Origin: Tigriopus japonicus
Taxonomy: Eukaryota > Arthropoda > Copepoda > Harpacticoida > Harpacticidae
Length of the DNA: 64,000 nt
Reading direction: 5' to 3'
Assembly: GCA_010645155.1 (NCBI GenBank)
Contig: CM021323.1
Location: forward strand, 9,487,636-9,551,635
Shown here: piece after piece, positions 1 through 11,031 of the stretch
Layout: each line of letters opens with the position of its first letter
Numbering within the stretch: the stretch's first letter is position 1
Notes under the pieces: model-generated
What the model was told of the DNA's origin: nothing
The model's database searches: none
What the model saw: only the letters and a program-made list of their open reading frames with translations
Made by a program: the position numbers and the translations under genes

Positions 1-213
1 ATTGAATAAAAAAATCGGCTTAAAAACGCCATGCAACATGACATGTAACATGAACCTAGCCCAAACTCATTTCTCTTTTGGGTCTAACGGATAAGATCAC
101 AGACCACATAATACACAATACATAGATATTTGTTGTTTAAAGGACTATCAAGGCTTCTTAACACATTACCTCCTTTCTTCACCACGAGTTCGCTTTTCAT
201 TGCACTAAGTCAT

Positions 214-935
214 GTGAACTAAATATATCGGTGGAGCAATTTCACCCACAAGTGCAGACAAAACAAAAGAGTTATAAAGACTGAATTTCAGTCAGATGTT
301 GTTACTCATTTAACGATTATCATCTTAAGTACGTAAAAACATATTATTTCAACCAACACATAAGCTTTTAGCAAAGTAACTTTTTGTAAATGTAATGAGC
401 AATTTTATGCCTTTATTTCTTGATAAGGTTCAACAAATCACTGCACTGAACACTTTGTTTTCTTCTCATTTTGGCCACCCTACTGTTCCTCTGCATTAGT
501 GCATTTTGGCCTATCTGATTGTATCCTGGAACCGATTGGCACAGATTAGAAGGCTAACAGAGAAATGTCACTCCAGTGCAGTCAGTGGAGATATTGTTTG
601 AACATACTTCATTGATCCGGCAGCAAGGGTGTCAAGTGACTTGATTCATCATACATTGCTCTTGTTTGACCCAAGCAGTTGAATGAGCGATTTTGTCACT
701 GACTCCCTACAAACACAAGTTGGGGTTGTGAATCACGTGACTTAGCGTGTTCAACGTCAAATCCCATTGCACACACAGTGACTCAGGAATATTTTCGGAA
801 TGTGATTTCTCTGTTAGGTAGATATCCTAATATGTATCCTATAGATACTATAGATCCTATAGATATCCTACTTGCACAGATAGTAGGATTAAAGTGCTAG
901 ATTCCTCTAAATTTGGCATTGTTCACATGATCTTT
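214..935 (+). repeat. Dispersed repeat, copy 1 (GTGAAC-ended family), interrupted
   Basis: The sequence starting GTGAACTAAATATATCGGTG recurs near 10137 and 25552, and part of it recurs at about 62706-62890. The copies share an end close to TTTGGAATTGTTCA. In this copy about 340 bases (roughly 525-875) separate the two homologous halves and look like a later insertion. Short inverted ends GTGAAC/GTTCAC suggest a small DNA transposon. No coding capacity is seen. Confidence 0.6.
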
Positions 936-1603
936 AGATGAAAGCTTTGTTCGCGACTTTATTCGCGACTTTTTTCGCGACTTGGCCTAATATGAAATTA
1001 GGCCAAGTAAGACAAGAAGCCACCGACAGCAAAAATCTCATAAAAGTGGTAAGGTTGTCAAGATTAGTTTTTTGAAGGCATCTTTTATCATTGTAAAAGT
1101 ACGTGCTTTTATTTTCATATCGAAATGGGCGTATTTCCTCTGCGAACATTGTTACTTGCATTCAGCCATTAATGAAATGAAAACTATTGATTCTAAAGTT
1201 TAGTAATTCTTGCAATAGGCTTAAACCTTAGGAAATTACTTGAACGCATGGTCCTTCTAACTCCTCCGTGCAAAAGTTATACGACTCCTTTCTTCTCAAG
1301 AGGTAGAACGGAAAAGACCTTCTGTGGCTGTGATAATAATGGCGAGAGCCCTTCTTACACTGGAAGCAAGTGGGAAAATCAAAGGAAATTTTGTTCCGAC
1401 TATTCCTTGGTATGTTCCGAAAGTAAAGAATTACATTCCCCAGTCCGATTGAAATTTTGAAGAGAGGTACTAGAGCTCTCGGTTACTTTGAGCAAGGAAT
1501 ATCGTTTGGCAAGACCTTATTTTCCAATCCCAAGCGATGTCTCTGACAAATGTCGAGATTTCATTTATAGCAGACTTTTCATTTTCCTCTTCTTCTTTTG
1601 TAG
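936..1603. other. Spacer with possible upstream actinoporin-like exon
   Basis: This stretch lies directly upstream of the actinoporin-like exon. Around 1296-1420 one plus-strand frame has a hydrophobic, R-K-rich start followed by a G/P-rich stretch that resembles the upstream half of actinoporin-type domains. Its visible splice donors do not match the phase of the next exon, so I leave the exon undefined. Either an intervening exon, a different donor or a frameshift is present. Nothing else is recognisable. Confidence 0.3.
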
Positions 1604-2068
1604 TCTGGAACAGCGACTGGGAGTTGTGGAACAGTCAGTTGGCAAATCGAACATCTTGATACTCGATTGATTGTCATGTGGAGCGTGCCTTTCAATTTCA
1701 ATCTACATGACGCCTATTTTGCCGTGGGAATGATTTTCAACCGAGGACGATTCACATCATCTTCCTATTGGTTCAATCAAATGTATTACTCCGAAAAGGG
1801 GCCATACAAGAGGGGCCAGTCTGGCCAAACTATTACCTTTGAAAATTCCGCAATCCTTGTACATGGATACATGGAGCCTTCAACCTACCATCCGCTCTTG
1901 AACATATCAGTTGTCCCTCAAGTTAGGTATAAATTAGCACCAACCGTTTGGCAGCGCTTATACAGTGCCAAGAGATCAAGACTTTTCATCTCGAGTAACC
2001 ATTACCGGTTAGCTTCCGCAAAGTACCTTATCGTCTATGCTGCCATTCTTTGCATTTCCACATCGTAA
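1604..2068 (+). CDS. Actinoporin-like protein, C-terminal exon (partial)
   Basis: This is a terminal coding exon of 154 codons. The splice acceptor is strong: a long pyrimidine tract ends in TTTTGTAG just before 1604. The reading frame begins S-G-T-A-T-G and continues through MWSVPFNFN to MYYSEKGPY. This is the order of conserved blocks in actinoporin-type pore-forming domains: a small-residue ATG segment, then the F/W-S-V-P-F/Y-x-x-N segment, then the aromatic membrane- and lipid-contact patch. Such proteins are secreted, bind sphingomyelin-containing membranes and oligomerise into pores. Homologues are known in cnidarians, molluscs, fish and plants, so an arthropod copy would be unusual. 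The last about 20 residues are hydrophobic, which the core family lacks and which could be a membrane or GPI signal. Upstream exons are unresolved and pore activity is not shown. The family call rests on pattern recognition alone. Confidence 0.55.
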   Translation, partial: SGTATGSCGTVSWQIEHLDTRLIVMWSVPFNFNLHDAYFAVGMIFNRGRFTSSSYWFNQMYYSEKGPYKRGQSGQTITFENSAILVHGYMEPSTYHPLLNISVVPQVRYKLAPTVWQRLYSAKRSRLFISSNHYRLASAKYLIVYAAILCISTS

Positions 2069-4500
2069 ACGTAAAAAATGGCAGAATCTGGACAGACTCC
2101 CAGAGTCGATTGGACTTATTGCTCAAGATATTTCATTCGCTGCATGAGGTAGGTGTATTCGAATCCTCAATGAGTGGAGAAAGATGTGTCAAAGTGCACT
2201 ACCTTTTTCTAACCCCAAATTGATTTTGAAACCAAACAGCGTTGAAATTAGACTAATTATTCGATATGTCCTAACCACCTCCATTTCTAGGTAGGCAGTA
2301 GTTGCAATATTGTGGGGCGACTAAGACAAAGGTTCTCTATATCCATGCAGCCATGGTTGTTGGCTCATGGAGATCTTCCAACCAACCCTATTGAACACTT
2401 ACAAGCCTTAAAACACGAAAGAAAGAAACATATTAATATTTACTTTTGAAAGACTAGGCCAAAACAAGCACATCACTTGCCTATTCGCGATGATTCGGCT
2501 CTCTCTCTTTCCTACTCAAGTCACCCTGGACCTGATTAATATGTTGAGCAACGACAAGTTTGTTTGCCTTATGACTCCATTGCTGCATGCATGAATGCAG
2601 TGAATCAACGCACCCACTACGTTCGTACATTCCACAAACTGCCACGATGCGTATTGCAGTTCATGACAACTCGGCCAATCTACGAAGATCGAGTTGACGC
2701 AGTATGTACCTCAATCCAAACTGTCGAGTGCCACTAACTTAAAATCAGCAACTTATTGGGGCCTCAGCCTCTCCGAAACTCCTAGTTACCCTTCTTTCAA
2801 ATCTCCTGAGAGGGCCAGCTTGGCCATGTGACAACAACCCCCAAAAAGACTTTTATCCTTTGGTTGTATCTAGATTCGATGATACAGACAACAACGAAGA
2901 TCATTGGAATAGATCCAACCCCAGTACAAAACAAATGTAATATCAACAGGTGTCACAAAGTTGTCCACTTTCGTCAGGAAGTTTAGATCCGCTATGCGTA
3001 TGTTCATTGATCAACGGCTCCAATTTTTCGACCACCTTCAATCCCCATTTTGTGATTTTTGGCTTTAGAACCCCATCCCCATCAAGTGTTTCATATACTT
3101 CAAATTTTCTTTCACAACCAAAGACTATCACCCTCCTTCTTCGAGCTTTCATAGATCCCAGATTTAATATTTAAAGAATAATGATATTGATTTCTATACC
3201 CCAAACAGTCCGTCTATTAGCGAAATGTTCAGTGCGTAGTCACCCCTAGTAAATTGAAACTTAAACCAAATAATCTATCCCTATTCCAATATCACAATCA
3301 TCATGTATTTCAGCTTTTTATGTGATATCAATTCAAATATTGGTGATCTACTTTAACATTTCTGACTCCACAACCTTTCCAGTAAAGCAAAACTTTAGCA
3401 AACACCGACACTCTTCATTGCCATCCGAAGACTATCGATCCAATTCTAGTTCAACAAAATAAACAACATTATCTACAATGACCATCAACTCACTTTTACC
3501 ACGACAACTCTCTTTGGACTTATCAAGGATGGTTGTATTTTTCCTCTTCATCATTCTCATTATTAGCAGTATGAATATTGTTATTATCATTACTAATAAT
3601 TCCAATACTTCTCTAACAATACCATCACTATCAATTCTAATTCAACAACATTATCTACAATCACCATCACATTACTATTACTTTTACCTCGACAACAACA
3701 TCAACTATGATTATTATCATTATTGCTCTTACGATCATAACCATGAGTCTTCTGTAACCAAATTCCTATCATCAACTACCTGTACAATTGTCCTCCTGAC
3801 AGTCCATACAGTGACAGCAATAAATCCGATTTGTACGAAAGTTTGGTTTATAAATGCTTCGGAAGCTTTGATTGGTAAAACAAGGCGTTCAACCCTAACA
3901 ATTACGACACTAAGCCCCTCACAAAAATATATACAAAGCTATTTTCTAGAGAGATCAGAAGACCTCTAAATTCCCTTAATTTTTTGTGAACTTCCTGGCT
4001 ATCAAATCCCAGAAATTTGAATGCAAACAAGGGCTTGGTTGAGGGCAAAGAAAATAAACGTTTTTTCTGTCGAGCTGAAATTCTAGTTGGTTGACGCAAC
4101 CAGCTAATCTTCAGTGAGCCCAAGCTGACTAACCTCGTGAAAAGCGATTCTAGAATCGCTGCTCAATTTCCAAAGTCTTTAAAGCACTAATGGACCGAAT
4201 TTCTTATAAAAATGACTTCTTATTGGGAGGCCATTCTCTCGAATCAGTTGAAAATCCGAGAAAGAGCTAGACAAAAATATACTCCAAAACGTTTTTCCTC
4301 ACTTTTTCCTCACAAAAACTTCGTATTCTCGTCAAGAAGACTCTTGCCTTCTTTGCTTCAAGACTTTGAAAACCGCAAAAGAAAGAAGATTCCTCTGCTT
4401 TGCTTTTGCGTTATCTATCACTTACAAGCTAGCCACCAATTAAAAGCCAAGCGGACATGGTAAAATTACTGAGCATGTGATCCTTGAAAAAATAATTGCA
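2069..4500. other. Spacer with AT-rich low-complexity tract
   Basis: I see no gene here. About 3440-3770 is low-complexity sequence built from repeated ATT/ATC/AAC triplets, which produces spurious Asn/Ile/Tyr-rich open frames. A 69-codon minus-strand frame at 2943-3152 starts with ATG but has no recognisable motif or splice context. Confidence 0.5.
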
Positions 4501-4539
4501 AAACCCCCATTTGTGCTCCAATGAGTTCGGCAAGCTTGC

Positions 4540-5034
4540 AAAAGGTCAGAAATTAGGGCTGTACAGTACTCAGAGAAGGTATGAATGGTATCTGATACTG
4601 TATGTTTTCAAGAGCGTTCATGGGCTCTGTCCTAGCCCTGGCTTTAAGATCAGTTGTAGCGATTGTAGAGGTTTTACGTGCGTTCTGAGAGCACCTCCAA
4701 ATCCAATGGAATCGAGGCTAGTTCGAACAATGAAGTCCTCCTCTCTTCTTTATCGGGCTCCTTCATTGTTCAATTTGTTACCCATTAGTCTTCGTCGGGA
4801 ATACGTACAGTATGTAGGAGCTGATCCTCTAACAGCATTTAAGGCAGGATTGGACAAATTTTTAAATACTATTCCTGACCAACCCACTATTCAAGGGGTG
4901 TACAGATCTGCCAACAGTAACTCATTAGTAGATCAAATTTCGTATAAACGGTAATTATACAAACTATATTAATGGTTAACTCTCTTTACAGGGAATCCCA
5001 TTCTTTGTGGCAGTATTAAAAATTCCGCAAAAAA
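4540..5034 (+). mobile_element. LINE family A, 3' fragment, copy 1
   Basis: This encodes the region after the reverse transcriptase of a CR1/Jockey-like non-LTR retrotransposon. Recognisable blocks are STQRRYEWYLILYVFK, a cysteine/arginine segment, RAPSLFNLLPISLRREY and FLNTIPDQPTIQG, followed by a stop near 4954, a short 3' UTR and an A-rich end. The same blocks occur at 16990, 37650, 47771, 57088 and 61570. It is 5'-truncated and has no RT domain. Confidence 0.8.
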
Positions 5035-5069
5035 ACTACGAGATCATTCAGCCTCAACTACGTTGGGCT
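5035..5069 (+). repeat. 35-bp direct repeat left of assembly gap (partner 5469-5503)
   Basis: The 35 bases before the N run are identical to 5469-5503. They begin ACTACGAGATCATTCAGCC. This is either a genuine duplication or a scaffolding artefact in which one locus was placed on both sides of the gap. Confidence 0.75.
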
Positions 5070-5238
5070 NNNNNNNNNNNNNNNNNNNNNNNNNNNNNNN
5101 NNNNNNNNNNNNNNNNNNNNNNNNNNNNNNNNNNNNNNNNNNNNNNNNNNNNNNNNNNNNNNNNNNNNNNNNNNNNNNNNNNNNNNNNNNNNNNNNNNNN
5201 NNNNNNNNNNNNNNNNNNNNNNNNNNNNNNNNNNNNNN
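5070..5238. other. Assembly gap (169 N)
   Basis: A run of unknown bases. Any translation across it is meaningless. Confidence 0.99.
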
Positions 5239-5342
5239 GCTTTAAGAATTTAGCCAGCCTCAACCAATTATTATTAAACCTTTAGCGCGAGTTCAGGGAT
5301 TCAATCAAAATAATAAATGGGGCGGATCCCTGAGGAACACCA

Positions 5343-5442
5343 GAGGCTAGTTTTTTAAGACGCAAAGATCGATCTTAAGATCGTACTTTAGTACTGTAAA
5401 TTCGATCTTGAGATCGATTTTTGCGCTTAAAAAACTAGCCTC
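5343..5442. mobile_element. 100-bp near-perfect hairpin element, copy 1
   Basis: The sequence is almost entirely self-complementary, with ends GAGGCTAGTTTTTTAAG and CTTAAAAAACTAGCCTC. Each arm carries a GATCGATCTTAAGATCG-like inner palindrome. A second copy at 18970-19069 differs at only about three positions. There is no coding capacity, so this is a miniature fold-back transposon. A CAG on each side here could be a 3-bp target duplication, but the second copy does not confirm it. Confidence 0.75.
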
Positions 5443-5503
5443 AGGTTTGGCATCAAATATAGTAAATCACTACGAGATCATTCAGCCTCAACTACGTTGG
5501 GCT

Positions 5504-8500
5504 AGTGAACTCAATGGATACGGATTTAATCATTCAAAGATTATTTGAAATATGCGAAACTTCTAGCCTAAATCATATAGACTCTCTCTAACTATAGAAC
5601 GTAATATTTGCGTCCATTGATCCGTGGAAAAGTATTGTTTGTTTGCAAACTATTCTTTAGCAAGCTATGTGAAACTTTTTACCACAAAGCATCCCGGGAG
5701 GGAAAATAAAATCAGCTAGCCATTTTTCCCCATATAGAAATGATAATCTCATAATTACCCTTCCCGGCAATCGTTATTTATTCTGAGGTAGGGCTTCCCT
5801 GGATTAATGGATTAGTCGATTAATCCATTAGAACTGGTTTTGTCAGATGGAATATTCGAACAAAAAAATATATATTTTTCCGTTTTATCAAGTTTTTTCG
5901 TATCAAATTAGAAAATTTCTCTCGAAAAAGCTTGAAATTGAAGATTTCGAAAGACTTATGGACCAGGCATAGGTACATTCTCGGACAAGTAACTTTTTAC
6001 ATTAATTTTGGTATGATCAATTCATGTTAATGAATCGAGCGATCTTCACTGACTTAGGATGGAAAATGTACAAAAATATCGAACATACAAGCCTCCAGAA
6101 TGAAACAAGAGTTGAATTTTTAATGCTCAATTCATGCTTTCTGTATGGTCTTTGATCATGACTCCATGAGCATCTCTTGACATGAAGTATTAGAACATGG
6201 GAAGACTCGTATGAGTATGATATGTCTTGGTGTGTTAAGGGAAATAAAATTCTATATTTATGGTTTTGTTGTCATTCTGGATTTTTGTATCATATCTGGC
6301 AATGAAATTTGCATGATTATCCCAATGAGCTCGTTTCATTCGCCTCTTTTTTGGTTTAGGGTGCAAGATGTTTAATATTGTGCGTTGTCAATCTAATTGA
6401 GATTGAGAACCTATAAATAATCTAATAAATCATTTCATTTTAGTCCACAATTTTACGATTTTGTGTATAGTTTCAAATCTCTTTTGCCTGAAATTAGGCA
6501 TGAGTAGATTTTTCTTATACAAGATTGGAGTAAATAATGCAAGACTTGTACAATTTTGGAATCAAGTCACAAAATGTGAAACTTAAAGTAATAGAAAATC
6601 AAAATCCAATTTTCAAAACTAAAATTTAAAAAAAATGTTTAATTAAAAAAGATTATTATTATTATTAAAATTAATGCCTCTGATCTCAAAATTTCGCCAA
6701 TCTCCTCCAACATCAAGTTTTTTTTAAGACAGTTCCAGTAATCTCATTATCATAAAATCTGTTTTTTATTTGTATATCAATCATTTTGAAATTAAGCCAC
6801 TACTCAATCCATGGCTTTTTCCTCTTCACATTCAGAGCTGACGTTCACGATTCAAAACGTGGTGTGTACACACAAGAAAGAGACCCGGTCTATGTATTAA
6901 CTTCTTTCGCTTTTTATGCAAGTTTTATCAGTATTTGGTGTTTCCTTTTCGCTTCATTCTAGAGCCATTTATTCTAACTTCAAATGCTGTGTACTTGTAA
7001 TGCACCAAAATTGCATTGGTTTGTCACAACGGTGTTTAAAAGTCCACTAGTCTGAAACCTTCCCCAACTCCTTTTTTAAGGTCTGAAATTGGTCGCTCTG
7101 ATTTGGTTGACGGCCCCACTTGCCTTCTCCTTTTCCCTTTTTTCTCCTTCCTCATATGTTGAGGGTGACTACTTTTGAAACTGAAGTTGACGTTTTAAAC
7201 GTGTAATAACTTCAAAACGAGGCAAAAATCTTGATGTCCTTAAAATTTAAGACTGTTTTTTGAAACAATAAGTAACAATTTGCTGTTGACTGCTGCCAAT
7301 TACAAATCACAGAGGATGTACCAGAGGCATTCAAACTTAGCAGAGTGAAGAGCGTATTTTCGGAATTTCTCTTTTTTACACCACAGGTCATGCCATAAAT
7401 GCCGCTTGAGGTCGCTTTTTTCGATTGAATCGTGAACGTCGGATAGAATCAAGTGAGCAAAAGGCTGCCAATTTTGTGCCCTGTGGTCTTGCGCCGCCCT
7501 TTTGTGATGCGTGACCGTGCGTCTGTTGTTTTCTAATCTGCGCTCGATCAAAAATTACGAACGGTCAGTTGCTTCGCGACAAACGATTAAGAATGTGATA
7601 CGACAAACGATTAAGAATGTGATACGATCGTACAATTCTAGTGAAATTATGAGGCACCAGAGGCTACAACGGTACTACGGGGTAAACAAAGAGGCCCAGC
7701 TGATATTTACTGAGTTTGCCTCATTATAACATATGCAAGAGAACTTTTATCTGTTTCTTATCCTTATCTGTCACTCAAACTGATGGAGCCGTTATGTTGA
7801 TCCATATTTTTGATTACCGCAGTGGTAAATCATTTCAAAAACTTATAACGAATTGATAAAGATGATTTCTCAAGTCAAGATTTTTGCATTTTGGAGCTTT
7901 CACAAAACTTAAAACAGAAAGAAAAACAGAGGAAAAAATGAAAAATGTACTATCTAAGCGTCATTTATGTTTTTTATCTTAAAATTTCGTCAAACATTTT
8001 CAATGATCTTGTTATCACTAAACCAAAAACTTGGGTTCTTTTTGGTTATCAATCATTTAATCATTTCAAAATTAATCAATTTAAGTGGATTAATAAGCCC
8101 TATTCTGAGGTTTAAAGATCTGGCGTTCAAAAGTCATCGTTGACGTATGTAAATTTGAGCAAGGATGGTTCTTAAGGTTAGGAATGGGAACCCAGTCTGA
8201 ACCATCATTTTGTAAAGACGCAAGCATACTTAACATTACTAATTTATCATATGCTTCTGTGAATTGGGGTTTCAAAGTCATTGAAAAGTCCAGAAAAAAT
8301 ACTTTTTAAAGATGAAAATAATGACCAGTGTTCAAATAAAAGCTATCAAAAATCAAGTTAGTATTAATATGCCTTACCATTTAGTTACCCTAATCATTTA
8401 AGCCCAGCATCTCCCATTGTGCCCATCCTATTATTCCTAATGATTCTTGAACGTCGTTTGAACTACATAACTAGCTAGCACACAAGGGATTGACGAACAA

Positions 8501-8893
8501 AGGCGAAATGAGCATCAATTGTTGCGCGAAGCTGGTGAGATTATTGAAACAAGTTTTCCAAATTGTCGTTTTCAAACGATTAGTAGATCGTGGAGAAAAA
8601 GGGAATGAAGAGAAAATCTGCACCAAGCATGAAGCTTCCATCTGGTCTGAGGGAGTTTGTTGAATTGCCCACTACCTATAACTACGGATCTTGGATATTG
8701 TAGCCGTACCTACAATAGAGCACCGAGCATGATTTCAAGTCCCTGGCCATCCGTTGGAGGAGCGGCTCACTCACAGCTGACAACTTGAATCATCTTACCT
8801 GTCTGTGTCCGACGGGCGAGTTCTAACCGAATTCTAGCCTGTACCTTCAACTCGATTGCCACCCTCATTCAAGACCATAACACTCCAACAATA
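5504..8893. other. Intergenic spacer
   Basis: No supportable gene. I note an (ATT)n run near 6650-6668 and a two-copy 24-bp tandem repeat at 7577-7624. Several short open frames lack ATG starts, motifs or splice context. Confidence 0.5.
7577..7624 (+). repeat. 24-bp tandem duplication
   Basis: The unit beginning CGACAAACGATTAAGAATG occurs twice back to back with no mismatch, followed by CGATCG. Confidence 0.85.
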
Positions 8894-8911
8894 GTGTTCG
8901 TTCCTAACACA

Positions 8912-9532
8912 ATGAAGAAGCTATTGCTTACTTTAAATGTATACGTCTTATTTCAAAGCCAAATATCGTATAATGTCTCGGCGGCATCAACACTGTGCAG
9001 TGAATCAGACACTGAGGAGGCTGAGAGAGCCTTCAAGAATTGTGTTGAGTCCTCCCAATCCAGTTTGGTGACCTCCTCCAACCAAGGAAATTTGGATCAA
9101 AATGGCTTGTGCGCAGAACTCGACAGAATGTTCTCCCTCTGCAAAGACCAGAAACAGCAATTGGCTCTTTGCAAAGGCCAAGAGCATGCCGCAAACATTC
9201 AAAATATTCATGTGAGTGTCACTGCAAACATCATTAGATCCATCAATCGGAACATATCTTTGGATGAGTGCCATCTTCAAAGCAATGTGCTCGAAAATGG
9301 GGACCCCAACGAAGAGGAGGCATGGAAAAGTGACGAGCGCAGTAACAACAGCAATAGCTATGAAGGCCAGGATGGTGACGATGCTCCGCCTCCAGCGGCG
9401 GAACCCTGGCCATCCGAATCAAGACCAAAGACCGTAACAGAAAGTAGTGCCGCGTCTTTTGGCACTTCGACATTTCTGTTTCTGTTTGTAGTTTTGGCTA
9501 AAATGCAAATAGGGATCGTATTTTCCAACTAA
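8912..9532 (+). CDS. Secreted six-cysteine protein with hydrophobic C-terminal tail, unknown family
   Basis: A single open frame of 206 codons. I chose the ATG at 8912 because it is the first ATG, sits in CACAATG and opens directly into a signal peptide (MKKLLLTLNVYVLF, likely cleavage near residue 24). The mature part has six cysteines at 29, 44, 67, 77, 87 and 120, in a helical, Gln/Glu-rich region, so three disulfides are possible. Residues 126-182 are acidic, Pro- and Ser-rich. The last about 22 residues (TSTFLFLFVVLAKMQIGIVF) are hydrophobic, as expected for a GPI signal or a C-terminal membrane anchor. Possible N-glycosylation sites include N-I-S at 114. I do not recognise the family. 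Signal, cysteines and tail together make a real gene likely. It has no intron, and its nearest neighbours are repeats. Confidence 0.65.
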   Translation: MKKLLLTLNVYVLFQSQISYNVSAASTLCSESDTEEAERAFKNCVESSQSSLVTSSNQGNLDQNGLCAELDRMFSLCKDQKQQLALCKGQEHAANIQNIHVSVTANIIRSINRNISLDECHLQSNVLENGDPNEEEAWKSDERSNNSNSYEGQDGDDAPPPAAEPWPSESRPKTVTESSAASFGTSTFLFLFVVLAKMQIGIVFSN

Positions 9533-9788
9533 GAAGAGCAATTGTGTCAAGTACCCATTTACAAGAGATGAAATACAAAATTAAGTACTCTGGTTCTGGT
9601 TTTGCTCCATGGTTTGTCGAAAAGAAAGTACGAACCATTTGAACCACCCTATGCTATCCCTAAAATTGAATTGTTCAAATTGAGTTTTTCTAAACTTTGT
9701 GAAAGTGAATTGAACCAAAAAAAAAACAACTAGAGCGAAAAAGGTATGGGGGAGAAAGTGAAATTGTACTTACGAGGTTGTTCTAAAC

Positions 9789-9979
9789 CAGGAGTTGGCA
9801 ACCGCGTTTGTGTCAAGACCCACCAAATTTGATTACCTGTTGTCACTTGACAGGGGCCACCAAACAGACGTTCGATTGTTCAGGGCCCACAAATTAACGA
9901 TCAAAGAGCTTGGGTCCACATGGCTCGCGGAGACCATTTTTGGGGGGCTTTACCTAAATCTCCTGGTTGCCGACCCTCG
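9789..9979 (-). mobile_element. Degenerate hAT-like MITE, CAGGGG family
   Basis: The ends read CAGGAGTTGGCAACC and GGTTGCCGACCCTCG. The middle shares GGGCCCACAAATTAACGATC with the element at 41254-41502, in the opposite orientation. No target duplication survives. Confidence 0.6.
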
Positions 9980-10136
9980 GCTTTCACTGTTTGTTACAAA
10001 TTCTCCATAGATCACCATTTCTTTGGTAAAACGTAAGGTTATCTTTCCTTTTTTTGAGACCATCTACGAGCCAGTTTTCTACTTTCTTAGCTTTGTTAGG
10101 ATGAGTGGATTGACTTGGCATCAGCTAATGGAAAAT

Positions 10137-11031
10137 GTGAACTAAATATATCGGTGGAACAATTTCCCCCATAAGTGAAGACAAAACAAAAGGGAGGTAA
10201 AAACTTAAAGTCAATCACATATTGGTACTCATTTTACCATTATCATCTGAAGTAAGCAAAAGTATGCTATTCTAACCAGCACATTAGCTTTAATTTAAGT
10301 CACTATGTATTACTGTCATTAGTATGGGTGCAGATTTCTGGCAAATAAACGTGTCTTTTAGGCCTCAAAAATGGCAAATAAAAGCGTCCAAATTTGCAAA
10401 TAAAATGGCAAATAAACAAGGAAATAGCAAATAAAATAGCAAATAAACAAGGAAATAGCAAATGAAATGGCAAATAAACAAGAAAATAGCAAATAAAATG
10501 GCAAATAGACACAAAAATTTACCAAAATATAGCAAAACTGGCCACTAAATTTGGAAAATGAGCATTATGTTTCACCAACAATAAAGTGGAATGCAAGTAT
10601 ATGAGCATTTAAGAGAAAATATTTTTATTCCGTTGAATAATCAATATATCCTTTAAACCAAACATTTTGGGCGAAATTTTTTTCTTCCAATTTTTAAACA
10701 GAAACGACAATTTTTGCATCGATTTGACCAAAAAACGACAAATTTTGTATTTAACTGCCCAAAAATGGCAAATAAACTTTAAAAGCTTACAAATAGCAAA
10801 TAAACATGTTTTGGGGCATAAAATCTTATTTGCCTGAAATCTGCACCCCAAGTCATTAGAGATTTATATGCATTTATTTCTCGACAAGGTTCAACAAACC
10901 ACCCCACCGAACACTTGCTTATCTTCTCAGTTTGGCTACGCTACTTTTCCTCTGCACTTTGACCTTGCTGACCAGCACAGATATGAGGATAAAAGGTCTG
11001 GATTTCACTAAATTTGGAATTGTTCATATGA
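10137..11031 (+). repeat. Dispersed repeat, copy 2 (GTGAAC-ended), split by a MITE
   Basis: Homologous to copy 1 (214) and copy 3 (25552). It is continuous apart from the 529-bp element at 10323-10851. Joining the flanks restores the order seen in copy 3, CTGTC(A/T)TTAGAGATTTAT. Confidence 0.75.
10323..10851. mobile_element. hAT-like MITE with GGCAAATAAA arrays
   Basis: The 529-bp element has inverted ends TATGGGTGCAGATTTC and GAAATCTGCACCCCAA and is flanked by the 8-bp duplication GTCATTAG (10315-10322 and 10852-10859). Copies 1 and 3 of the host repeat show the unoccupied order. The subterminal word GGCAAATAAA just inside each TIR is repeated many times across about 10370-10510 and again near 10765-10805. 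There is no transposase, so it is non-autonomous. Confidence 0.88.

Noticed and set aside
2943..3174. Overlapping 69- and 74-codon frames on both strands
   Set aside because: No motif, no splice context and no signal or membrane feature; overlap on both strands is typical of chance open frames.
3478..3969. 163-codon Asn/Tyr/Ile-rich frame
   Set aside because: It follows the ATT/ATC/AAC simple-sequence tract; the amino acid bias is a by-product of the repeat.
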